From Megalopta genalis (lineage: Eukaryota > Arthropoda > Insecta > Hymenoptera > Halictidae), in NCBI RefSeq assembly GCF_051020955.1, contig NW_027477080.1:1-64000 (forward strand): a DNA stretch of 64,000 nucleotides. Reading direction: 5' to 3'. The notes under the pieces were generated by a model, which worked only from the letters and a program-made list of their open reading frames with translations, searched no databases and was not told where the DNA came from. Shown one piece after another: positions 40,145-53,688 of this stretch. A program made the position numbers and the translations under genes. Each line of letters opens with the position of its first letter. The stretch's first letter is position 1.

Positions 40145-42334
40145 GCAAATCAATGCGATGTAGAATGTTTAGCTTCAAATCCATGCGAAACAAATGATTT
40201 AGCATCAGATACTTGCGATATAACTGATATAGCTTCAAATGCAGGGGAAACAAACGAGTTAGCATCAAATCCATGAAAAACACATGATTTAGCTTCAAAT
40301 CAAAGCGATGTAGAAGGTATAGCTTCAAATCCAAGCGAAACACATGATTAAGCTTCAAATCGATACGATGTTGAAGGTTTAGCTTCAAATCCATGCGAAA
40401 CAAATGATTTAGCTTCAAACACTTGCGATATAAGTGATATAGCATCAAATGCAGGCGAAACGAACGAGTTAGCTACAAATCCATGCGAAACACATGATTT
40501 AGCTGCAAATCAATGCGATGTAGAATGTTTAGCTTCAAATCCATGCGAAACAAATGATTTAGCATCAGATACTTACGATATAACTGAAATAGCTTCAAAT
40601 GCAGGGGAAACAAACGAGTTAGCATCAAATCCATGCGAAACACATGATTTTGCTTCAAACACTTTGGATATAAGTGATATAGCTTCAAATGCAGACGAAA
40701 TAAACGAGTTAGCTTCAAAGCCAACCGAATCACATGACTTAGCTTCAAATCAATGCGATTTAGAAGGATCAGCTTCAAATCCATGCGAAACAAATGATTT
40801 AGCTTCAAACACTTGCGATATAAGTGATAGTGCATCAAATACAGGCGAAACGAACGAGTTAACTTCAAATCCTTGCGAAACACATGATTTATTTTCAAAT
40901 CAATGCGATGTAGAAGGTATAGCTTCAAATCCAAGCGAAACACATGATTTAGCTTCAAATCAATTCGATGTAGAAGGTTAGCTTCAAATCCATGCGAAAC
41001 AAATGATTTAGCATCAGATACTTGCGATATAACTGATATAGCTTCAAATGCAGGGGAAACAAACGAGTTAGCATCAAATCCATGCAAAACACATGATTTA
41101 GCTGCAAATCAATGCGATGTAAAAGGTTTAGCTTCAAATCCAAGCGAAACACATGATTTAGCATCAGATACTTGCGATATAACTGAAATAGCTTCAAATG
41201 CAGGGGAAACAAACGAGTTAGCATCAAATTCCATGCAAAACACATGATTTAGCTTCAAATCAAAGCGATGTAGAAGGTATAGCTTCAAATCCAAGCGAAA
41301 CACATGATTAAGCTTCAAATCAATGCGATGTAGAAGGTTTAGCTTCAAATCCATGCGAAACAAATGATTTAGCTTCGAGCACTTGTGATATAAGTGATAT
41401 AGCTGCAAATGCAGACGAATCAAACGGGGTAGCTTCAAAATCCATGCTATATATATATCATTTAGCTTCAAATCGATATGATGTAGAAGGTATAGCTTCA
41501 AATCCAAGCGAAACACATGATTTAGCTTCAAATCAATGCGATGTAGAAGGTTTACCTGTAAATCCATGCGAGACAAATGATTTAGCTTCAAACACTTGCG
41601 ATATAAGTGATATAGCATCAAATGCAGGCGAAACGAACGAGTTAGCTTCAAATCCATGCGAAACACATGATTTAGCTGCAAATCAAAGCGATGTAGAATG
41701 TTTAGCTTCAAATCTATGCGAAAAAAATTCTTTAGCTTCAGATACTAGCGATACAAGTGATATAGCTTCAAATGCAGACGAAACTAACGAGTTAGCTTCA
41801 AATCCATCCGAAACACATGATTAAGCTTCAAATCAATGCTATGTAGAAGGTTTAGCTTCAAATCCTTGCGACACAAATGATTTAGCTTCAGATACTTGCG
41901 ATACAAGTGATATAGCTTCAAATGCAGACGGAAACAAACGAGTTAGCTTCATATCCAAGCGAAACACATGATTTAGCTTCAAATCAATGCGATGTAGAAG
42001 GATTAGCTTCAAATCCAAGCGAAAAAAATGATTTAACATCAGATAGTTGCGATATAAGTGATATAGTTTCAATTGCAGGGGAAGCAAACGAGTTAGCTTC
42101 AAATCCATGCGAATCACACGATTTAGCTTCAAATCAATGCGATTTAGAAGGTTTAACTTCAAATCGAGGCGAAACAAATTATTTACTTTGAAATGCCTGG
42201 CATATAAGTGATATAGCTTCAAATGCAGACGAAACAGACGAGTTAGCTTCAAATCCATGCGAAACACATGATTTAGCTGCAAATCAATGCGATGTAGAAG
42301 GTTTAGCTTCAAATCCATGCGAAACAAATGATTT

Positions 42335-42458
42335 ACCTACAAACACTTGCGATATAAGTGATATAGCAGGAAATGCAGACGAATCAAACGGGGAAGCTCC
42401 AAAATGCATGCGATACATATCATTTAACTTCAAATCGATACGAAGTAGAAGGCTTAGC
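42335..42458. repeat. Single LPTN cassette, domain III form
   Basis: Begins ACCTACAAACACTTGCG and has CCAAAATGCATGCG where domain I has CCAAAATCCATGCG. It is followed by the GGTTGCGTTACTTGCG variant. Recurs at 47920 and 52996, offsets 5585 and 5076. Confidence 0.9.
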
Positions 42459-42673
42459 TTCAAATCCATGCGAAACAAATGATTTAGGTTGCGTTACTTG
42501 CGATACATTGATATTGATTCAAATGCAGGCGAAACTAACGAGTTAGCTTCAAATCCATGCGAAACAAATGATTTAGCATCAGATACTTGCGATATAACTG
42601 ATATAGCTTCAAATGCAGGGGAAACAAACGAGTTAGCATAAAATCCATGCAAACCACATGATTTAGCTTCAAA

Positions 42674-44014
42674 TCAATGCGATATAGAAGGTTTAGCTTC
42701 AAATCCATGCGAAACAAATGATTTAGCTGCAAACACTTGTGATAGAAGTGATATAGCTGCAAATGCAGACGTATCAAACGGGATAGCTTCAAAATCCATG
42801 CGATTCATATCATTTAGCTTCAAATCGATACGATGTAGAAGGTTTAGCTTCAAATCCATGCGAAACAAATGAATTAGCTTTATACACATGCGATATAAGT
42901 GATATAGCATCAAATGCAGACGAAACGAACGAGTTAGCTTCAAATCCATGCGAAACACATGATTTAGCTGTAAATCAATGCGATGTAGACGGTTTAGCTT
43001 CAAATCCATGCGAAACAAATGATTTAGCTTCAGATACTTGCGATATAACTGATATAGCTTCAAATGCAGGGGAAACGAACGAGTTAGCATCAAATCCATG
43101 CAAAACACATGATTTAGCTTCAAATCAATGCGACGTAAAAGGTTTAGCTTCAAATCCATGCGAAACAAATGATTTAGCATCAGATACTTACGATATAACT
43201 GAAATAGCTTCAAATGCAGGGGAAACAAACGAGTTAGCATCAAATCCATGCGAAACACATGATTTTGCTTCAAACACTTGGGATATAAGTGATATAGCTT
43301 CAAATGCAGACGAAATAAACGAGTTAGCTTCAAAGCCAACCGAATCACATGACTTAGCTTCAAATCAATGCGATTTAGAAGGATTAGCTTCAAATCCATG
43401 CGAAACAAATGATTTAGCTTCAAACACTTGCGATATAAGTGATAGTGCATCAAATACAGGCGAAACGAACGAGTTAACTTCAAATCCTTGCGAAACACAT
43501 GATTTAGCTGCAGATCAATGCGATGTAGAAGGTTTAGCTTCAAATCCATGCGAAACAAATGATTTAGCTGCAAATCAATGCGATGTAGAATGTTTAGTTT
43601 CAAAACCATGCGAAACAAATGATTTAGCATCAGATACTTACGATATAAGTGATATAGCTTCAAATGCAGGGGAAACGAACGAGTTAGCATAAAATCCATG
43701 CAAAACACATGATTTATTTTCAAATCAATGCGATGTAGAAGGTATAGCTTCAAATCCAAGCGAAACACATGATTTAGCATTAGAAACTTGCGATATATCT
43801 GAAATAACTTCAAATGCAGGGGAAACAAACGAGTTAGCATAAAATCCATGCAAACCACATGATTTAGCTTCAAATCAATGCGATATAGAAGGTTTAGCTT
43901 CAATTCCATGCGAAACAAATGATTTAGCTGCAAACACTTGTGATAGAAGTGATGTAGCTGCAAATGCAGACGTATCAAACGGGATAGCTTCAAAATCCAT
44001 GCGATACATATCAT
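42674..44014 (-). other. Minus-strand open frame (446 codons); repeat artefact likely
   Basis: Starts at an ATG in an F-type monomer (ATGATATGTATCGC) and runs through repeats such as LNHLFRMDLK, LNLLHRIDLK and LTRLFPLHLK. It is Leu-rich and basic with no recognisable domain. This minus frame is stop-free in the consensus HOR, so length alone is not evidence of a gene. Its relative at 48259-49749 differs by exactly one HOR. Confidence 0.2.
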
Positions 44015-47000
44015 TTAGCTTCAAATCGATACGATGTAGAAGGTTTAGCTTCAAATCCATGCGAAACAAATGATTTAGCTTTAAACACATGCGATATAAG
44101 TGATATAGCATCAAATGCAGACGAAACGAACGAGTTAGCTTCAAATCCATGCGAAACACATGACTTAGCTTCAAATCAATGCGATTTAGAAGGATCAGCT
44201 TCAAATCCATGCGAAACAAATGATTTAGCTTCAAACACTTGCGATATAAGTGATAGTGCATCAAATACAGGCGAAACGAACGAGTTAACTTCAAATCCTT
44301 GCGAAACACATGATTTATTTTCAAATCAATGCGATGTAGAAGGTATAGCTTCAAATCCAAGCGAAACACATGATTTAGCTTCAAATCAATTCGATGTAGA
44401 AGGTTAGCTTCAAATCCATGCGAAACAAATGATTTAGCATCAGATACTTGCGATATAACTGATATAGCTTCAAATGCAGGGGAAACAAACGAGTTAGCAT
44501 CAAATCCATGCAAAACACATGATTTAGCTGCAAATCAATGCGATGTAAAAGGTTTAGCTTCAAATCCAAGCGAAACACATGATTTAGCATCAGATACTTG
44601 CGATATAACTGATATAGCTTCAAATGCAGGGGAAACAAACGAGTTAGCATAAAATCCATGCAAACCACATGATTTAGCTTCAAATCAATGCGATATAGAA
44701 GGTTTAGCTTCAAATCCATGCGAAACAAATGATTTAGCTGCAAACACTTGTGATAGAAGTGATATAGCTGCAAATGCAGACGTATCAAACGGGATAGCTT
44801 CAAAATCCATGCGATTCATATCATTTAGCTTCAAATCGATACGATGTAGAAGGTTTAGCTTCAAATCCATGCGAAACAAATGAATTAGCTTTAAACACAT
44901 GCGATATAAGTGATATAGCATCAAATGCAGACGAAACGAACGAGTTAGCCTCAAATCCATGCGAAACACATGATTTAGCTGTAAATCAATGCGATGTAGA
45001 CGGTTTAGCTTCAAATCCATGCGAAACAAATGATTTAGCTTCAGATACTTGCGATATAACTGATATAGCTTCAAATGCAGGGGAAACGAACGAGTTAGCA
45101 TCAAATCCATGCAAAACACATGATTTAGCTTCAAATCAATGCGATGTAAAAGGTTTAGCTTCAAATCCAAGCGAAACACATGATTAAGCTTCAAATCAAT
45201 GCGATGTTGAAGGTTTAGCTTCAAATCCATGCGAAACAAATGATTTAGCTTCAAACACTTGCGATATAAGTGATATAGCATCAAATGCAGGCGAAACGAA
45301 CGAGTTAGCTACAAATCCATGCGAAACACATGATTTAGCTGCAAATCAATGCGATGTAGAATGTTTAGCTTCAAATCCATGCGAAACAAATGATTTAGCA
45401 TCAGATACTTACGATATAACTGAAATAGCTTCAAATGCAGGGGAAACAAACGAGTTAGCATCAAATCCATGCGAAACACATGATTTTGCTTCAAACACTT
45501 GGGATATAAGTGATATAGCTTCAAATGCAGACGAAATAAACGAGTTAGCTTCAAAGCCAACCGAATCACATGACTTAGCTTCAAATCAATGCGATTTAGA
45601 AGGATTAGCTTCAAATCCATGCGAAACAAATGATTTAGCTTCAAACACTTGCGATATAAGTGATAGTGCATCAAATACAGGCGAAACGAACGAGTTAACT
45701 TCAAATCCTTGCGAAACACATGATTTAGCTGCAGATCAATGCGATGTAGAAGGTTTAGCTTCAAATCCATGCGAAACAAATGATTTAGCATCAGATACTT
45801 GCGATATAACTGATATAGCTTCAAATGCAGGGGAAACAAACGAGTTAGCATCAAATCCATGAAAAACACATGATTTAGCTTCAAATCAAAGCGATGTAGA
45901 AGGTATAGCTTCAAATCCAAGCGAAACACATGATTAAGCTTCAAATCAATGCGATGTAGAAGGTTTAGCTTCAAATCCATGCCAAACAAATGATTTAGCT
46001 TCAAGCATTTGTGATATAAGTGATATAGCTGCAAATGCAGACGAATCAAACGGGGTAGCTTCAAAATCCATGCTACATATATCATTTATCTTCAAATCGA
46101 TACGATGTTGAAGGTTTAGCTTCAAATCCATGCGAAACAAATGATTTAGCTTCAAACACTTGCGATATAAGTGATATAGCATCAAATGCAGGCGAAACGA
46201 ACGAGTTAGCTACAAATCCATGCGAAACACATGATTTTGCTTCAAACACTTTGGATATAAGTGATATAGCTTCAAATGCAGACGAAATAAACGAGTTAGC
46301 TTCAAAGCCAACCGAATCACATGACTTAGCTTCAAATCAATGCGATTTAGAAGGATCAGCTTCAAATCCATGCGAAACAAGTGATTTAGCTTCAAACACT
46401 TGCGATATAAGTGATAGTGCATCAAATACAGGCGAAACGAACGAGTTAACTTCAAATCCTTGCGAAACACATGATTTATTTTCAAATCAATGCGATGTAG
46501 AAGGTATAGCTTCAAATCCAAGCAAAACACATGATTTAGCTTCAAATCAATTCGATGTAGAAGGTTAGCTTCAAATCCATGCGAAACAAATGATTTAGCA
46601 TCAGATACTTGCGATATAACTGATATAGCTTCAAATGCAGGGGAAACAAACGAGTTAGCATCAAATCCATGCAAAACACATGATTTAGCTGCAAATCAAT
46701 GCGATGTAAAAGGTTTAGCTTCAAATCCAAGCGAAACACATGATTTAGCATCAGATACTTGCGATATAACTGAAATAGCTTCAAATGCAGGGGAAACAAA
46801 CGAGTTAGCATCAAATTCCATGCAAAACACATGATTTAGCTTCAAATCAAAGCGATGTAGAAGGTATAGCTTCAAATCCAAGCGAAACACATGATTAAGC
46901 TTCAAATCAATGCGATGTAGAAGGTTTAGCTTCAAATCCATGCGAAACAAATGATTTAGCTTCGAGCACTTGTGATATAAGTGATATAGCTGCAAATGCA

Positions 47001-47919
47001 GACGAATCAAACGGGGTAGCTTCAAAATCCATGCTATATATATCATTTAGCTTCAAATCGATATGATGTAGAAGGTATAGCTTCAAATCCAAGCGAAACA
47101 CATGATTTAGCTTCAAATCAATGCGATGTAGAAGGTTTACCTGTAAATCCATGCGAGACAAATGATTTAGCTTCAAACACTTGCGATATAAGTGATATAG
47201 CATCAAATGCAGGCGAAACGAACGAGTTAGCTTCAAATCCATGCGAAACACATGATTTAGCTGCAAATCAAAGCGATGTAGAATGTTTAGCTTCAAATCT
47301 ATGCGAAAAAAATTCTTTAGCTTCAGATACTAGCGATACAAGTGATATAGCTTCAAATGCAGACGAAACTAACGAGTTAGCTTCAAATCCATCCGAAACA
47401 CATGATTAAGCTTCAAATCAATGCTATGTAGAAGGTTTAGCTTCAAATCCTTGCGACACAAATGATTTAGCTTCAGATACTTGCGATACAAGTGATATAG
47501 CTTCAAATGCAGACGGAAACAAACGAGTTAGCTTCATATCCAAGCGAAACACATGATTTAGCTTCAAATCAATGCGATGTAGAAGGATTAGCTTCAAATC
47601 CGAGCGAAAAAAATGATTTAACATCAGATAGTTGCGATATAAGTGATATAGTTTCAATTGCAGGGGAAGCAAACGAGTTAGCTTCAAATCCATGCGAATC
47701 ACACGATTTAGCTTCAAATCAATGCGATTTAGAAGGTTTAACTTCAAATCGAGGCGAAACAAATTATTTACTTTGAAATGCCTGGCATATAAGTGATATA
47801 GCTTCAAATGCAGACGAAACAGACGAGTTAGCTTCAAATCCATGCGAAACACATGATTTAGCTGCAAATCAATGCGATGTAGAAGGTTTAGCTTCAAATC
47901 CATGCGAAACAAATGATTT

Positions 47920-48043
47920 ACCTACAAACACTTGCGATATAAGTGATATAGCAGGAAATGCAGACGAATCAAACGGGGAAGCTCCAAAATGCATGCGATA
48001 CATATCATTTAACTTCAAATCGATACGAAGTAGAAGGCTTAGC
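47920..48043. repeat. Single LPTN cassette, domain III form
   Basis: Same form as at 42335, including CCAAAATGCATGCG and the following GGTTGCGTTACTTGCG. It lies about 140 bp downstream of the TGA-bearing GCCTGGCATATAAG marker at 47780. Confidence 0.9.
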
Positions 48044-48258
48044 TTCAAATCCATGCGAAACAAATGATTTAGGTTGCGTTACTTGCGATACATTGATATT
48101 GATTCAAATGCAGGCGAAACTAACGAGTTAGCTTCAAATCCATGCGAAACAAATGATTTAGCATCAGATACTTGCGATATAACTGATATAGCTTCAAATG
48201 CAGGGGAAACAAACGAGTTAGCATAAAATCCATGCAAACCACATGATTTAGCTTCAAA

Positions 48259-49749
48259 TCAATGCGATATAGAAGGTTTAGCTTCAAATCCATGCGAAAC
48301 AAATGATTTAGCTGCAAACACTTGTGATAGAAGTGATATAGCTGCAAATGCAGACGTATCAAACGGGATAGCTTCAAAATCCATGCGATTCATATCATTT
48401 AGCTTCAAATCGATACGATGTAGAAGGTTTAGCTTCAAATCCATGCGAAACAAATGAATTAGCTTTATACACATGCGATATAAGTGATATAGCATCAAAT
48501 GCAGACGAAACGAACGAGTTAGCTTCAAATCCATGCGAAACACATGATTTAGCTGTAAATCAATGCGATGTAGACGGTTTAGCTTCAAATCCATGCGAAA
48601 CAAATGATTTAGCTTCAGATACTTGCGATATAACTGATATAGCTTCAAATGCAGGGGAAACGAACGAGTTAGCATCAAATCCATGCAAAACACATGATTT
48701 AGCTTCAAATCAATGCGACGTAAAAGGTTTAGCTTCAAATCCATGCGAAACAAATGATTTAGCATCAGATACTTACGATATAACTGATATAGCTTCAAAT
48801 GCAGGGGAAACGAACGAGTTAGCATCAAATCCATGCAAAACACATGATTTAGCTTCAAATCAATGCGACGTAAAAGGTTTAGCTTCAAATCCATGCGAAA
48901 CAAATGATTTAGCATCAGATACTTACGATATAACTGAAATAGCTTCAAATGCAGGGGAAACAAACGAGTTAGCATCAAATCCATGCGAAACACATGATTT
49001 TGCTTCAAACACTTGGGATATAAGTGATATAGCTTCAAATGCAGACGAAATAAACGAGTTAGCTTCAAAGCCAACCGAATCACATGACTTAGCTTCAAAT
49101 CAATGCGATTTAGAAGGATTAGCTTCAAATCCATGCGAAACAAATGATTTAGCTTCAAACACTTGCGATATAAGTGATAGTGCATCAAATACAGGCGAAA
49201 CGAACGAGTTAACTTCAAATCCTTGCGAAACACATGATTTAGCTGCAGATCAATGCGATGTAGAAGGTTTAGCTTCAAATCCATGCGAAACAAATGATTT
49301 AGCTGCAAATCAATGCGATGTAGAATGTTTAGTTTCAAAACCATGCGAAACAAATGATTTAGCATCAGATACTTACGATATAAGTGATATAGCTTCAAAT
49401 GCAGGGGAAACGAACGAGTTAGCATAAAATCCATGCAAAACACATGATTTATTTTCAAATCAATGCGATGTAGAAGGTATAGCTTCAAATCCAAGCGAAA
49501 CACATGATTTAGCATTAGAAACTTGCGATATATCTGAAATAACTTCAAATGCAGGGGAAACAAACGAGTTAGCATAAAATCCATGCAAACCACATGATTT
49601 AGCTTCAAATCAATGCGATATAGAAGGTTTAGCTTCAATTCCATGCGAAACAAATGATTTAGCTGCAAACACTTGTGATAGAAGTGATGTAGCTGCAAAT
49701 GCAGACGTATCAAACGGGATAGCTTCAAAATCCATGCGATACATATCAT
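48259..49749 (-). other. Longest open frame in the window (496 codons, minus strand); repeat artefact likely
   Basis: Like the frame at 42674-44014 but 50 codons longer because of the extra 150-bp HOR in macro-repeat copy 2. It consists of about 45 ten-residue units, Leu-, His-, Arg- and Lys-rich. It ends when a 31-bp F-type monomer switches it into the other minus frame, which stops at the next E monomer (PSISH then stop). Frame length that tracks HOR number, with no domain or composition typical of a soluble or membrane protein, argues against a gene. Confidence 0.2.
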
Positions 49750-51440
49750 TTAGCTTCAAATCGATACGATGTAGAAGGTTTAGCTTCAAATCCATGCGAA
49801 ACAAATGATTTAGCTTTAAACACATGCGATATAAGTGATATAGCATCAAATGCAGGGGAAACAAACGAGTTAGCATAAAATCCATGCAAACCACATGATT
49901 TAGCTTCAAATCAATGCGATATAGAAGGTTTAGCTTCAAATCCATGCGAAACAAATGATTTAGCTGCAAACACTTGTGATAGAAGTGATATAGCTGCAAA
50001 TGCAGACGTATCAAACGGGATAGCTTCAAAATCCATGCGATTCATATCATTTAGCTTCAAATCGATACGATGTAGAAGGTTTAGCTTCAAATCCATGCGA
50101 AACAAATGAATTAGCTTTAAACACATGCGATATAAGTGATATAGCATCAAATGCAGACGAAACGAACGAGTTAGCTTCAAATCCATGCGAAACACATGAT
50201 TTAGCTGTAAATCAATGCGATGTAGACGGTTTAGCTTCAAATCCATGCGAAACAAATGATTTAGCTTCAGATACTTGCGATATAACTGATATAGCTTCAA
50301 ATGCAGGGGAAACGAACGAGTTAGCATCAAATCCATGCAAAACACATGATTTAGCTTCAAATCAATGCGATGTAAAAGGTTTAGCTTCAAATCCAAGCGA
50401 AACACATGATTAAGCTTCAAATCAATGCGATGTTGAAGGTTTAGCTTCAAATCCATGCGAAACAAATGATTTAGCTTCAAACACTTGCGATATAAGTGAT
50501 ATAGCATCAAATGCAGGCGAAACGAACGAGTTAGCTACAAATCCATGCGAAACACATGATTTAGCTGCAAATCAATGCGATGTAGAATGTTTAGCTTCAA
50601 ATCCATGCGAAACAAATGATTTAGCATCAGATACTTACGATATAACTGAAATAGCTTCAAATGCAGGGGAAACAAACGAGTTAGCATCAAATCCATGCGA
50701 AACACATGATTTTGCTTCAAACACTTGGGATATAAGTGATATAGCTTCAAATGCAGACGAAATAAACGAGTTAGCTTCAAAGCCAACCGAATCACATGGC
50801 TTAGCTTCAAATCAATGCGATTTAGAAGGATTAGCTTCAAATCCATGCGAAACAAATGATTTAGCTTCAAACACTTGCGATATAAGTGATAGTGCATCAA
50901 ATACAGGCGAAACGAACGAGTTAACTTCAAATCCTTGCGAAACACATGATTTAGCTGCAGATCAATGCGATGTAGAAGGTTTAGCTTCAAATCCATGCGA
51001 AACAAATAATTTAGCATCAGATACTTGCGATATAACTGATATAGCTTCAAATGCAGGGGAAACAAACGAGTTAGCATCAAATCCATGAAAAACACATGAT
51101 TTAGCTTCAAATCAAAGCGATGTAGAAGGTATAGCTTCAAATCCAAGCGAAACACATGATTAAGCTTCAAATCAATGCGATGTAGAAGGTTTAGCTTCAA
51201 ATCCATGCCAAACAAATGATTTAGCTTCAAGCATTTGTGATATAAGTGATATAGCTGCAAATGCAGACGAATCAAACGGGGTAGCTTCAAAATCCATGCT
51301 ACATATATCATTTATCTTCAAATCGATACGATGTTGAAGGTTTAGCTTCAAATCCATGCGAAACAAATGATTTAGCTTCAAACACTTGCGATATAAGTGA
51401 TATAGCATCAAATGCAGGCGAAACGAACGAGTTAGCTACA

Positions 51441-53688
51441 AATCCATGCGAAACACATGATTTTGCTTCAAACACTTTGGATATAAGTGATATAGCTTCA
51501 AATGCAGACGAAATAAACGAGTTAGCTTCAAAGCCAACCGAATCACATGACTTAGCTTCAAATCAATGCGATTTAGAAGGATCAGCTTCAAATCCATGCG
51601 AAACAAATGATTTAGCTTCAAACACTTGCGATATAAGTGATAGTGCATCAAATACAGGCGAAACGAACGAGTTAACTTCAAATCCTTGCGAAACACATGA
51701 TTTATTTTCAAATCAATGCGATGTAGAAGGTATAGCTTCAAATCCAAGCAAAACACATGATTTAGCTTCAAATCAATTCGATGTAGAAGGTTAGCTTCAA
51801 ATCCATGCGAAACAAATGATTTAGCATCAGATACTTGCGATATAACTGATATAGCTTCAAATGCAGGGGAAACAAACGAGTTAGCATCAAATTCCATGCA
51901 AAACACATGATTTAGCTTCAAATCAACGCGATGTAGAAGGTTTAGCTTCAAATCCAAGCGAAACACATGATTTAGCTTCAAATCAATGCGATGTAGAAGG
52001 TTTAGCTTCAAATCCATGCGAAACAAATGATTTAGCTTCGAGCACTTGTGATATAAGTGATATAGCTGCAAATGCAGACGAATCAAACGGGGTAGCTTCA
52101 AAATCCATGCTATATATATCATTTAGCTTCAAATCGATATGATGTAGAAGGTATAGCTTCAAATCCAAGCGAAACACATGATTTAGCTTCAAATCAATGC
52201 GATGTAGAAGGTTTACCTGTAAATCCATGCGAGACAAATGATTTAGCTTCAAACACTTGCGATATAAGTGATATAGCATCAAATGCAGGCGAAACGAACG
52301 AGTTAGCTTCAAATCCATGCGAAACACATGATTTAGCTGCAAATCAAAGCGATGTAGAATGTTTAGCTTCAAATCTATGCGAAAAAAATTCTTTAGCTTC
52401 AGATACTAGCGATACAAGTGATATAGCTTCAAATGCAGACGAAACTAACGAGTTAGCTTCAAATCCATCCGAAACACATGATTAAGCTTCAAATCAATGC
52501 TATGTAGAAGGTTTAGCTTCAAATCCTTGCGACACAAATGATTTAGCTTCAGATACTTGCGATACAAGTGATATAGCTTCAAATGCAGACGGAAACAAAC
52601 GAGTTAGCTTCATATCCAAGCGAAACACATGATTTAGCTTCAAATCAATGCGATGTAGAAGGATTAGCTTCAAATCCGAGCGAAAAAAATGATTTAACAT
52701 CAGATAGTTGCGATATAAGTGATATAGTTTCAATTGCAGGGGAAGCAAACGAGTTAGCTTCAAATCCATGCGAATCACACGATTTAGCTTCAAATCAATG
52801 CGATTTAGAAGGTTTAACTTCAAATCGAGGCGAAACAAATTATTTACTTTGAAATGCCTGGCATATAAGTGATATAGCTTCAAATGCAGACGAAACAGAC
52901 GAGTTAGCTTCAAATCCATGCGAAACACATGATTTAGCTGCAAATCAATGCGATGTAGAAGGTTTAGCTTCAAATCCATGCGAAACAAATGATTTACCTA
53001 CAAACACTTGCGATATAAGTGATATAGCAGGAAATGCAGACGAATCAAACGGGGAAGCTCCAAAATGCATGCGATACATATCATTTAACTTCAAATCGAT
53101 ACGAAGTAGAAGGCTTAGCTTCAAATCCATGCGAAACAAATGATTTAGGTTGCGTTACTTGCGATACATTGATATTGATTCAAATGCAGGCGAAACTAAC
53201 GAGTTAGCTTCAAATCCATGCGAAACAAATGATTTAGCATCAGATACTTGCGATATAACTGATATAGCTTCAAATGCAGGGGAAACAAACGAGTTAGCAT
53301 AAAATCCATGCAAACCACATGATTTAGCTTCAAATCAATGCGATATAGAAGGTTTAGCTTCAAATCCATGCGAAACAAATGATTTAGCTGCAAACACTTG
53401 TGATAGATGTGATATAGCTGCAAATGCAGACGTATCAAACGGGATAGCTTCAAAATCCATGCGATTCATATCATTTAGCTTCAAATCGATACGATGTAGA
53501 AGGTTTAGCTTCAAATCCATGCGAAACAAATGAATTAGCTTTAAACACATGCGATATAAGTGATATAGCATCAAATGCAGACGAAACGAACGAGTTAGCT
53601 TCAAATCCATGCGAAACACATGATTTAGCTGTAAATCAATGCGATGTAGACGGTTTAGCTTCAAATCCATGCGAAACAAATGATTTAG
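51441..53688. repeat. Domain III macro-repeat, copy 3 (partial, about 2.25 kb)
   Basis: Aligns to copy 2 at offset 5226, then 5076 after loss of exactly one 150-bp HOR near 51870 (46640-46790 in copy 2). Contains the LPTN cassette at 52996. Homology stops near 53688, where TTAGCATCAGATACTTGTG replaces TTAGCTTCAGATACTTGCG. Confidence 0.9.
52996..53119. repeat. Single LPTN cassette, domain III form
   Basis: Third copy of the domain III cassette, identical in its markers to 47920. It is the last LPTN cassette in the window. Confidence 0.9.

Larger units (their letters stand above)
29833..40627. repeat. Domain II: array without LPTN cassettes
   Basis: HORs here are mainly of the ATAACTGAT-GGGG type with CATGCAAAACAC, joined by 31-bp F-type monomers. 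The first 2.4 kb belongs to the 26609-32224 block. The rest holds shorter duplications of 0.6-0.8 kb. No gene is supported. Confidence 0.85.
40628..46214. repeat. Domain III macro-repeat, copy 1 (5587 bp)
   Basis: The first of three tandem copies. Marker strings: CAAACACTTTGGATATAAG at the left, AAGCCAACCGAATCAC, ATCAATTCGATGTAG, one LPTN cassette at 42335, and the GATAGAAGTGATATAGCTGC monomer. Relative to copy 2 it has two extra bases in a TA run near 41446, lacks one 150-bp HOR, and has an additional 509 bp at about 44114-44622. Confidence 0.9.
46215..51440. repeat. Domain III macro-repeat, copy 2 (5226 bp)
   Basis: Aligns to copy 1 at offsets 5587, 5585, 5735 and then 5226. The steps correspond to loss of TA, gain of one 150-bp HOR (about 48786-48935, an immediate tandem copy of its neighbour) and lack of 509 bp. 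The changes fall on or near HOR register, as unequal exchange predicts. Confidence 0.9.

Noticed and set aside
41440..41460. TA microsatellite
   Set aside because: Only a few TA units inside an F-type monomer; useful as a two-base marker between macro-repeat copies but not a separate feature.
48259..49749. A real 496-residue minus-strand protein
   Set aside because: The frame is stop-free in the consensus unit, its length changes with HOR copy number, its composition is Leu/His/Arg/Lys-rich without a domain, and it ends at a one-base monomer length change.
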